A DNA stretch of 64,000 bases, taken from NCBI GenBank assembly GCA_016617855.1, contig JAECUM010003307.1, positions 1-64,000 on the forward strand, written 5' to 3'. Of this stretch, positions 55,727 to 64,000 are shown one piece after another. The stretch is from Megalonaias nervosa (Eukaryota > Mollusca > Bivalvia > Unionida > Unionidae). Position 1 is the first letter of the stretch; every line of letters begins with the position of its first letter. The notes under the pieces were generated by a model. It searched no databases. It saw only the letters and a list, made by a program, of their open reading frames with translations, and was not told the origin of the DNA. Position numbers and translations under genes: made by a program.

Positions 55727-58700
55727 AAGGAGACCAGAAATAAAACTTTTCCTTTTATGTATGCAATTCTTCACAAATTTTATTTCGACTGATATGTTTA
55801 TAAATTAAATATCTTTGGTGGGTAGTGATTATATTGCGTGGAAGATACCATGATTCCGTAAATTGTTTTTCCAAGTTTTGATGAGACGACAAGTCACGTG
55901 GTCCCATGATGCAATACTAGCTAGTCCTCGAATGCAGACAGAAACATGGTGAGCGAGACAGAGAGGAGGAGACCAGATTTGGGTTGCACATTCAAAAGTT
56001 GAATCTGCTTCCGAGATATGCTCATAACTATATCTGTTGAATTGTGTGTTAACAATGTGTTTAAGACCAGAAAGCAGAAGAGTACAACAGTAAGAAGGTG
56101 TTCATATTTCATATTTTGGAATTTAAAAAAAGCAGTGTAATTTTAAAATAAATACTTACACACTGTGTGACAAGGATCAAGTGATGGTACCCAATGTAAA
56201 AATTAAAAGTTTACCACAATGCAATAAATTAATTTAAGAAGGATGAGGTTCAATCGTATTATATGGAAATGATGTATTCATTACCTACCCCCAACACACA
56301 CACACACACAAGCACACACCACACCACACCCACAGAACTAATACATCCAGCACTGAAACACTGAGAGATAATATTGAATTCTGAGTGAAGAGACTAGAAC
56401 AGGGACTGACTTGTGTGTGAAACAGTATCCATTACCTGGGAGGTGTAAAAGGCATTGGGAACGATTTTCATCGGTCGTAACTTAAGCATTAGTTTTTCAA
56501 GAAAACCCCAAAAATAAATCTGCAAAGCAGAAATCATAAGTAATTAATTTAAACAGTAAGAAGCGTCCTTTTTATGATTCAATTACAGTGTATTTTACAT
56601 GCAGGCTACAGTTAGCGTATTGACAAATCTGATATACATGTCTGGTATAATAGTTTATGTACTGTACTGGTCAGTGCTCAAAGAAAAAATTTTTTAGGCA
56701 CAGGCCTGGGGATGGTGACATAAATAAACTCACAAGCCCTGACTGAAGTTCCACAGCCCGGACAGTTCATATCTGTATTTCCACACCTATTCCCGATCTC
56801 TTAATATCTCCCGATTTTTCACAGAGAACTCCTGATTATTACATTATGTCTGTCAGTTTTCATTTCTTAGAAGAAATAACCCCAAACTATACAGAAATAG
56901 ACATAACGTATGCAATCCACAGATGCCATATTCTATTTTATCACTTGTGAATATTGTAGTGACGACATCAGTGCCGGATTTAGGCATAAGCTAACAGGCC
57001 TGGCTCTTGGGCATGGCGAACAAGGCAACCACCTTGGGCCCCATGCTCATCGCTTGCTGCCTTGGGCCCCGCACATCCTAGGGCCGGGCCTGTAAGCTAA
57101 ACAAGTTACAGCTTAGGGCCTCACAGTCTGAAGGGACCTCTCAAATTTATTTTATACCAAATAGGGCCTCTACAGTTTCCCATAGCTTTAAAGGACCTCG
57201 CTATGTCTAAATCCGGCACTGGACGAAATAATTAATTTTTTTATTTCTTCAGTAAATAGAAAGTTAAGATTAAACATTATTTACGTAAATTTCAGATTTT
57301 TTTTTTAACCAATATTACAGTCCTATAGTAAAATATAAAATTTGAAAAAAAAACTTTTTTTCACCAGTTAGCTTAAATCCTATGAATGATCATTGTGAAT
57401 GTATGTACTTTACTCTGCAAACAAAATTGCATCTCCATTCCAGCCAAAGAAACTAGCCAGTTAACACCCGGCATTCCTCTGCCTTATATGTAAAGTTTAA
57501 TTACCATGATTAAATTAAAAGAAGGAATAAAACAAAATATACTGTGCAGTATATTTGCCCCCAAAGAACTAACTCAGAATAAATATTTTATTCAGCAAAA
57601 AATGTTACATGCCTTAAGACTTAAACCTAAGGAAATAAGGTGGGACATAAAACATGGGAAAAACAGTTGCCACATATACAGTAACTTGTGAATGTAGATT
57701 TGAACTGTTAAAATGAAGTATGTCCGAAGGGCAGTCCTTGTCACAAGATAAATGCATTATTAAGGATTAACTGTCATTTAGTCACACTGAATTGATTGCT
57801 TGTTTACTTAAGTAAAAACTTTAGCCATGTTGCAGTTTAGCCACAACTGACCAGAATATGAAAAAGGGGCTTGTCCTGGGGGATAAAAAGGCATATCAAA
57901 GGGAGAAATGGCGCATCCCATTGGTCAGGGGGTGGGGTCAATAGTCGCTTCCCCCCAATTTCAGCTAGTTAATATTAAACTTTGATTTTATACCTGACCT
58001 CATTTCTTTTAATTGCTGTTATTTAAACTGCCCAAGGAATAATTTTATATCGGTTCCAATCATTACAGATTACCGTTTATACATACTACATGTAATACTA
58101 CATGTAACAGGCATAGACAGAAAGGTTTTTTTTTTGTTGTTGTTTATTTTTAATTTTAAAATTATTTTTTTTTTAAGATTACTGAAAATGGTGTTTTCTC
58201 GAAACACAACCATGTCAGGGATTTAAAGTCTCATTTTTAGCAAAGCTTCCATTTGATTAAAATCAGATCTCAATTTCACCTAGTACAGTGGTGGTTGATT
58301 TAGATTATGCCGTGTTAAGGCATGTATGTCAACATCCTGAAAATACATTTACTCATTTCATCAGCGCAATCAAAGTTTCCACAGGCAAACAATTCCCCCC
58401 CAGCCCCCAAGCCTGACTGCCACATCACTTTGAATACAGGATGGGCCCGAACTAAAATTAGAGGGGTCCCGGGTGTTGGGCTATTGGATTTATTTAGCAC
58501 TGCTGGTGTAGATAAAAGATCTGTGAATTGATTGTTGCATTTTATGGTCACTTACTCGGCCTTCTGCCTATTTTGGTAACTCACATGTTTAACACTTTTC
58601 CCAGGATTTAAAATATTCAACGGTATGTCTGGAACAGCGCCAGCTTTTAGTCTAGGCCTAGCATTTGTGTATCCTAGAGCTGCCATTTTTCTTCAGGATC

Positions 58701-59087
58701 CCTCTTGTAACATTCCTTTGAGAAATGTGACGAGTACAGAGTGCTATATGGTGTTGCTTTGAAATTAACTCGCTTGTAATAATGTAACCATACTTTCATT
58801 ATGTCTTTATCTTTTGGAAAAGAAAAAAAAATAGCTTCTTAATGTGCTATTACACCCATAAGCAACATAAAATAGCATTGTCTTTTACTCTGGCAACTGC
58901 CAGTTGAGATGCAGGAGTCGCTACTATGACGTCACATCACAAAAGTAACCGAATAGGCACAGAAATTTTGCATACGAGGTCATGGAAATTCGTGTCCTTG
59001 AAGATATGCCAATATTTAAGATGATATTTCAGAATAATGTTTTCTTCTTATTATTGTTCTATATTTCCATTGATTTCTGGTCTCCTC
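55727..59087. mobile_element. TIR element, non-autonomous, ~3.36 kb, probable TTAA target
   Basis: Ends AGGAGACCAGAAATAAAAC and (minus strand) AGGAGACCAGAAATCAATGG. Left flank TTTAA, right flank CTAA (TTAA with one change); rejoining gives TTTAAGATCTTATATTATG, in phase with the array (ATTAAAGGTCTTATATTATG). Inside: a third GGAGACCAG near 55967, a hAT-like MITE at 56969-57221, and no long open frame, so it cannot encode a transposase. The interior (57230-58900) is otherwise unassigned AT-rich DNA with some C/G runs. Confidence 0.65.
56969..57221. mobile_element. hAT-like MITE, 253 bp, 8-bp target duplication
   Basis: Terminal inverted repeats CAGTGCCGGATTTAGGCATA and (minus) CAGTGCCGGATTTAGACATA, flanked by GACGACAT at 56961-56968 and GACGAAAT at 57222-57229 (one mismatch). 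CAG-type ends with an 8-bp duplication are typical of hAT. GC-rich interior (CTTGGGCCCC repeats). Nested in the 3.36-kb element. Confidence 0.88.
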
Positions 59088-59175
59088 TAAGATCTTATAT
59101 TATGACTTTTAATTGTTGAAGTCAATTAAAGGACTTGTATGAGGACTTATTATTGTCAAAATCAGTTTAAGGACT

Positions 59176-59655
59176 TATTCTTTTTGACACATTCAGAGCC
59201 AATTAAGGACCTTACCCTTGGGACAGATTCTTATCCAATAGGGCAGGTTATGAATTAGGCAGATGTGATATCACCCACAATGACCTCATGCCCAAAAATA
59301 GCTCAGCATGGGCAGTGTCTTAAAACTTATGGTCAAACTGTGTAACTTGGCTAAGTTTCAATACATAGATTTAAATGAAGAGATGTTCTTGGGGTGAATT
59401 ACCTTACAGCCTAATAGAAAGTTGCTCTCTATTACACAGCTGCAAGGGCGGTTACAATGTCATCTCCCTATAAGTGGAAAGAGTAAATTTTCATTCTTTA
59501 TTTCAGTAATTTAGACTACTATCCTTTAATATGCGCAAAAAAGGTTAATACATTGGAGTGCACTGCACTTCCTATTATATAACTGTCCAACATCAAGTAC
59601 AGTTTTTTGTCTAGTTAATAATTGGTATATAAACTGTATATAAACTGTGGAATTT
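59176..59655. other. unassigned AT-rich sequence
   Basis: Nothing recognised. Confidence 0.5.
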
Positions 59656-59760
59656 GATATCAGTAATACCGTAACTGTTGCTATTGCATAGCCAGTACTT
59701 TTATGGGAAGAAAATACCCCAACCAAATAATGAAAATGTTGTCCTCCCATTACGGTGAAC
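59656..59760 (-). repeat. DIRS-like left inverted terminal repeat
   Basis: On the minus strand TAATGGGAGGA, GGTATTTTCTTCCCAT, ATGCAATAGCA and GGTATTAC occur in the same order as in 61298-61403. Confidence 0.88.
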
Positions 59761-59859
59761 CATAAGCTTCCAAAAACTGGACCACATCTGCTTGAGAACC
59801 CTTACATTGTGACCCATGGTAGCTGCTTCTCAAATTCTAGCTTCAAAATTCATACTCCA

Positions 59860-60140
59860 TCATGGCCCACTAAACCTACAATTTTGGACACTGAAGCATC
59901 TCAAGTGAGTACTGTATTTCTCCTATGGTTAACTTGTTTGCCACCAAGTTGAACAACAGTCTCCCCTTTCATGTTTCCCTAGTCTCTGACCAGAGGGCCT
60001 GGGCATTGGACACTTTCAACCTGAGGTGGGATCTTTTTGCTTACAGCTTCCCATCCTTCAGGATGATCCCACATGTTCTACACAAAGTCAGGCACTCTAC
60101 AGCTCCACTCATCCTGCTCACCCCTCTGTGGCCACAGTGA
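59860..60140 (+). pseudogene. DIRS-like RNase H C-terminal fragment (pseudogene)
   Basis: Residues VNLFATKLNNSLPFHVS (59928-59978), then DQRAWALDTFNLRWDLFAYS and FPSFRMIPHVLHKV, ending LILLTPLWPQ at 60137. D-x-FA-x-x-x-N and the AYAFPPF..IP.VL..I / LIAP.WP pattern mark the end of the RNase H region in DIRS-type polyproteins, where RNase H would degrade the RNA template. The preceding ~70 bases give the same protein in another frame (a frameshift near 59930). The reverse transcriptase itself is missing upstream. Confidence 0.8.
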
Positions 60141-60330
60141 TCATAGTTTAATAATATTCTTGATCTGCCTGTGGACCATCCCAGGACCTTAACTTAGTGA
60201 AGGGACCTCCTTTCGCAGCAGTAGTGCTCTCCTGAACAACATCCCACAGATTCTCCACCTCCCTGCTTGGATCATCTCAAACAATCCACAGTTAAATGTT
60301 TTCAGTCAAACTTGTCATGTGCATCATTCA

Positions 60331-61250
60331 GTTAAGAAAAGATGAACATCCAAGGTATATAATGCCAAATGGAGACTCTTTTGTGTTTGTGTAGTAGAAG
60401 ACGTGTCAATCCTAATCGTTTCTTGGTAAACACAGTGGCTGATTTTCTTCTTTTCCTTTTCAAAGAGAAACAGTGAATGGTTTTTAATATTAAGGGCTAT
60501 TGAGAAGCCCTTTTGAACACTTGAATTTTCAAAAGTCCCTGCCATCAGGATGTATTCTCACTAAGCAGACCTGATCAGGTATTTTGAATTGCTGCGACCA
60601 GTGTCTTGCTCTCTAATGCCTAATAAAATTTCTCTTGTGTATTGTGGTCTCTAAACAAAGCCCCACCCACCCACTCATTAACCTTTGGCTGAAGCTTCCT
60701 TTGACAACATTACATTCAAGACAGTTTACTTGCTCACATTCACGTCTGCATGATGAAGGAGCAACCATCATGTCCTATCCATAGAGAATGGCTGTATGGG
60801 GGGGGGGGAGATTATAAGTCAGATTATCTCCATTGCCAACCAGGTTTTTTGAGCAAAAAGTCAGCTTCCTTTGGTTGCTCCATATTGATTGTGATCCCAA
60901 GTCTCAGCCATATCTGTGCTGGAGATGACCTAGATAGACTCTTTTGTCCTGTTAGAATTCAGCATTTTTTCTTGCCAGCCTCAAAAGAGAGAAGGAAAGG
61001 TAAGAAGCATCTTCATCTCTCCATTAAAGGTTCAGCTGATATTTTAGTGTCCACCATTTCTAGCTGATTGCATTAACAGTCAAGAGAGCTTACCAGTCCC
61101 TTAATGATAAGGATCTGTCTTTCATGAAAATTAAAGCCATTGAGGTTCAAGCCATTGCTGCCTCATGGGCCTTTCCAACTCATTTATCTTGGAGGATGCA
61201 ATGAAAGTCACATTTTGGCACTAAAAGCTGCTCCTTAAATTAATGAAGAG
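60331..61250 (+). pseudogene. DIRS-like tyrosine recombinase (pseudogene)
   Basis: Would catalyse insertion of the circular DNA intermediate. N-terminal core-binding part is visible as NPNRFLVNTVADFLLFLF then a stop, NIKGY, and VLWSLNKAP (about 60411-60662). Then QPGFLSKKSASFGCS, IPSLSHICAGDDLDRLFCPV (about 60900-60950), a basic stretch KERRKGKKHLHLSI, and KAIEVQAIAASWAF (about 61133-61174). In family members the last block carries the catalytic His-x-x-Arg (H-D-V-R type); here those positions read Ile and Gln, so the active site is lost as well as the frame. Confidence 0.82.
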
Positions 61251-61297
61251 GCTTTGGCATGCCCAGTATGTGTGGGTTCTTAGGGTGGTCCAGTGTT

Positions 61298-61403
61298 GTG
61301 ATTCGCCCTAATGGGAGGATAAAAGTTAGTCAGTGGGTTTGGGTATTTTCCTCCCAGAAAAATACTAGCAATGCAATAGCAGATGATAGGTATTACATCA
61401 ATG
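61298..61403 (+). repeat. DIRS-like right inverted terminal repeat
   Basis: Inverted match to 59656-59760: AATGGGAGGA, GGGTATTTTCCTCCCA, ATGCAATAGCA and GGTATTAC in order, with about 70-75% identity across 100 bases by eye. Confidence 0.88.
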
Positions 61404-63054
61404 AAGTTAATTGTGAACACCCACCCACCCCCCCAAAAAACATTGTAAGACAAAATCAAGCTACAGAATTTTATTAAGATGGATTGGCACACCAATGTTT
61501 TTCATTTCATTGTTTTTCACTGATGTGTTGGTAAATTCATATCTACCTCAATATAAAGTTTAATGCTAGAGCATCTAAATATGGAGAAGTCCAGAGGAAT
61601 GTAAAGAGGAAATCCTCAGTATATATATTTTCAAAATTCCATAATGACTGATATTCTTATTAACATATTTTGCTGGGTCATTTACATTTTCATATAATTT
61701 GGGCATGTACAATCTTTTTAATGCCTGAAAAGGTTAATATGTGGAAAGTAAGTTTTTAATCAGTCTTTTTTTTTGCTAGATAAAATTCAAATAATGTTCA
61801 TGAATTCTTCCACCACATGTCTATCAATTTTATTTATAACTATGTGCCTTAGATTTTTCTGATCTTTGTCTTGTAAATATTTATTAATCTAATTTTATTC
61901 AGTTTTCAATTTCACCAGTTTTATAATTAGTAAAATGCAAAATGAAATGGATAAAGAAAGTTAGGTGCATTTAAGTTGGTAAATAAAATATGTAAGAATG
62001 AACTGAATGAAGAAAGGAACGAATGAACAATTATAATGACTGTAAGAAAAGATAGACGAATAGGAGAATTGCAAAAATATATTAATTTACATTAATGAGA
62101 ATAAACAAGAGGATAATTAAGTTTCATAAGATTTTGCAAAATGGACATTATAATTTTGATGAAACCAGAAATTGAAATAAAACATGCAAATTATGACACT
62201 GAACAGAGGCTATTACATGTATTTAATGGGGGGGGGGGGTATTTACTGTTTTTCTTAGACTGAACAATAAAACAATTATCTTCATCGTCGATAAATCACT
62301 AATCTCCCCAAATTAGAGAACCTAAAAAGTTAAAATCTCTAAAAGAAGTCTTTATTTGTTTTACCCATTAAATCTGGGCAATATTTTATCTTCAAGTCCT
62401 GTTTTATACACATTGACAAGGGCTAAGCAGTGTAGTTCACAGAGAATAAAGTATAGTTCAGCATAAGCATCACATTGTGTACACTTGATTTCTTTTGTCT
62501 GTTTGTCCAAAAGCAGTATGGCAGTGCATGCAAGGTCTTGTGGGTAAGTGACATCAAGTTCTTTTCATAGCAACAAGTTTAATGTGTTACCTGCCCAATT
62601 AAGGGCCCTGCTTTTTTAAAAGAACTTCAGAAAGTACTTGCTATTTTGCAAATTTTCAGCCAGTGGAAGGGCCCTTCCCTTGAAGCAGATTATAATCTGT
62701 GTAATACCTTTGCCCTTATAATATATTTTAAACCATTTTAGGGCTTGGCCTCTTTGGCTTTTTTTTAGTGATCAAAGGATTTGACAGACCAGGGAATGGC
62801 ATCAACAGAGTGAGAGGCAGATCTGCTGGTGTGACTGATAGGAAACAAATTGTTTATTAATGCCTGGATTAATAGGAGCAATCTTATCAGTAAATTTTTC
62901 TGGTCATTTGCTATCAAAGAGAGCTCACATCAACTGGAAAATTCAGCAAGCTGTTAGAAGAGCCAAACCATTTATCACACTGATATGGTCTGTCATCTGT
63001 TTAGACTGGTATACAGCCCAGATTGGTTATGGTGTAGATTGACCTCTTCTAATA
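61404..63054. other. unassigned AT-rich sequence
   Basis: Nothing recognised apart from a G11 run at about 62227-62239. Confidence 0.5.
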
Positions 63055-63235
63055 GGTCAGTCTACACATTACAGACTATTTTGTAGACTGGGCCTGTTGT
63101 AGGTAAAAAAAAAAAATAAAAAGAAGAAAAGGATAATTATTCATAACAGGTCAGTCTACACCAGACTATTTTGTAGACTGGTCCTGTTGTTTGTAAAACA
63201 AGAAAAAAAAAGAAAAGGATAATTCTTCCTAACTA
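63055..63235 (+). repeat. 93-bp tandem duplication with hairpins
   Basis: Two copies starting AGGTCAGTCTACA at 63055 and 63148, each containing CAGTCTACA...TGTAGACTG (stem of 9) and ending in an A-rich AAGAAAAGGATAATT. The stem sequence also appears upstream in TTTAGACTGG and TGTAGATTGACC (63001-63042). Confidence 0.88.
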
Positions 63236-64000
63236 TTAATGTAGTTAATCAAGATTTTACATATTTTAGAACAAAAGATAATGCTTACTTGTGGAGGAAT
63301 AAAAAAATGTTCACATCTTGTGCTCTGTGAGCATGGTCTGACATAATGAATCTTTCATTAGCAGGAAAAACTGCTGTCAGTACTTCAGTCAACGTTGTAA
63401 TTTTTGAGGAATAATGAAGTGCACATGAAAAAAAACCCCCAGAAATATGGTAATAAGTATATGAAGTGCTACATGAATGTAGTTTTGTAGTACAATATCC
63501 CCAAGTGCTGTATTTTATGAGAAAAGAATTTAAAATTTAAACTCCAGTCACATATGTAACTTTTTAACAATTTTCATCTGCATATGCAATAAAGGTAAAA
63601 TTACTAATTAGCTTTTTATATCATCTCTCTCTTTTCTGTTTTTTTTTTTTATGAATAATTACAGCTATGTCTAAAAGTACTCTATTCTTTAGGGCCCAAC
63701 CATGTATATGTGTCTGTTGCTACTTTTCGTCCATGTTGTAAAAATCACATATGTAGAATAGGTAACAATTCCAGTCCAGGAACACCTCATGTAAGTTTAC
63801 ACTCCAAAAAGCTTGTAATAAATATTAAATAAAACTTTGCAGATTTTATTGTTACTTGTTCTGGTGAATGCCTTTTCATCTAAGCCCACTTACTAACTTT
63901 TACACAGTCACCTGTCAAGTTCCATACCAATTCAGGTGTTACTAGTTGAAGCTATGGAGAAATATATCTTGATTCATTGTTTTTGCTGACGTGTGGGATT
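63236..64000. other. unassigned AT-rich sequence
   Basis: Nothing recognised to the end of the window. Confidence 0.5.

Larger units (their letters stand above)
55440..59175 (+). repeat. ~42-bp tandem array, split by a 3.36-kb element
   Basis: Units like AAAGGTCTTATATTATGACT then TATAATTGTTAAAGTCAATT, about six at 55440-55726 and about two at 59088-59175. The break is the TIR element at 55727-59087. Confidence 0.82.
59656..61403 (+). mobile_element. DIRS-like tyrosine-recombinase retrotransposon, internally deleted
   Basis: Retains both inverted terminal repeats and the 3' end of its coding part: an RNase H tail then a tyrosine recombinase. This order (RT-RNase H, then YR) with inverted rather than direct terminal repeats is diagnostic of DIRS-type elements, which integrate by recombination without an integrase. 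Typical elements are 5-6 kb; this is 1.75 kb, and the gag and most RT-coding sequence is gone from just after the left repeat. Frameshifts throughout: inactive. Confidence 0.88.

Overview
This is eukaryotic, AT-rich, CpG-poor, non-coding DNA from an animal. No host gene, host exon, tRNA gene or complete rRNA gene could be supported; the longest open frames all belong to a decayed retrotransposon. The mixture of tRNA-derived SINEs with (CAA)n or (CA)n tails, degenerate 75-190 bp tandem arrays, several non-LTR retrotransposon remnants, a DIRS-type remnant and many short inverted-repeat transposons fits a lophotrochozoan, most likely a mollusc. That assignment is an inference from repeat style; no species-diagnostic gene is present. 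The window is probably intergenic or lies inside a large intron.

Layout. 0-3.4 kb: the window opens inside a TTAA-flanked MITE (1-216), then an old tRNA-derived SINE and a 46-bp direct repeat. 3.4-7.0 kb: a double-hairpin MITE (called DHP here) and a frameshifted LINE with endonuclease and reverse transcriptase (LINE-A). 8-20 kb: degenerate tandem arrays, tRNA-derived SINEs, and a three-level nest at 13.9-15.6 kb (MITE inside SINE inside tandem array). 20-29 kb: a DHP cluster, then a long diverged tandem array. 29-34.4 kb: (CT)n, a 58-bp array, and a 24-bp minisatellite cut by two SINEs. 33.5-34.3 kb and 41.1-41.9 kb are two copies of a duplicated block that differ by one DHP insertion. 37.0-37.7 kb: a DHP-related 80-bp hairpin satellite. 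38.3-39.5 kb: a hAT-like MITE and the 3' end of a second LINE (LINE-C), split by a young SINE. 43.4-44.7 kb: a third LINE remnant (LINE-B). 44.8-47.1 kb: four more DHP copies and a near-perfect foldback element. 48.3 kb: a 5S rRNA-derived fragment beside (TA)n. 49.1-54.4 kb: a 140-bp array interrupted by a 1.4-kb TIR element, another 1-kb TIR element, and a 65-bp minisatellite. 55.4-59.2 kb: a 42-bp array split by a 3.36-kb TIR element that itself holds a hAT-like MITE. 59.65-61.4 kb: an internally deleted DIRS-like retrotransposon that still has inverted terminal repeats.

Nothing here works as a cooperating gene set. The informative content is the insertion history: several elements sit in repeats whose other copies show the empty site, so target-site duplications and relative ages can be read directly. 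The most unusual signal is the DHP family: about 18 copies of a ~215-bp element with TA-flanked terminal inverted repeats and two related internal hairpins, plus a tandem satellite derived from, or related to, the same hairpin module.
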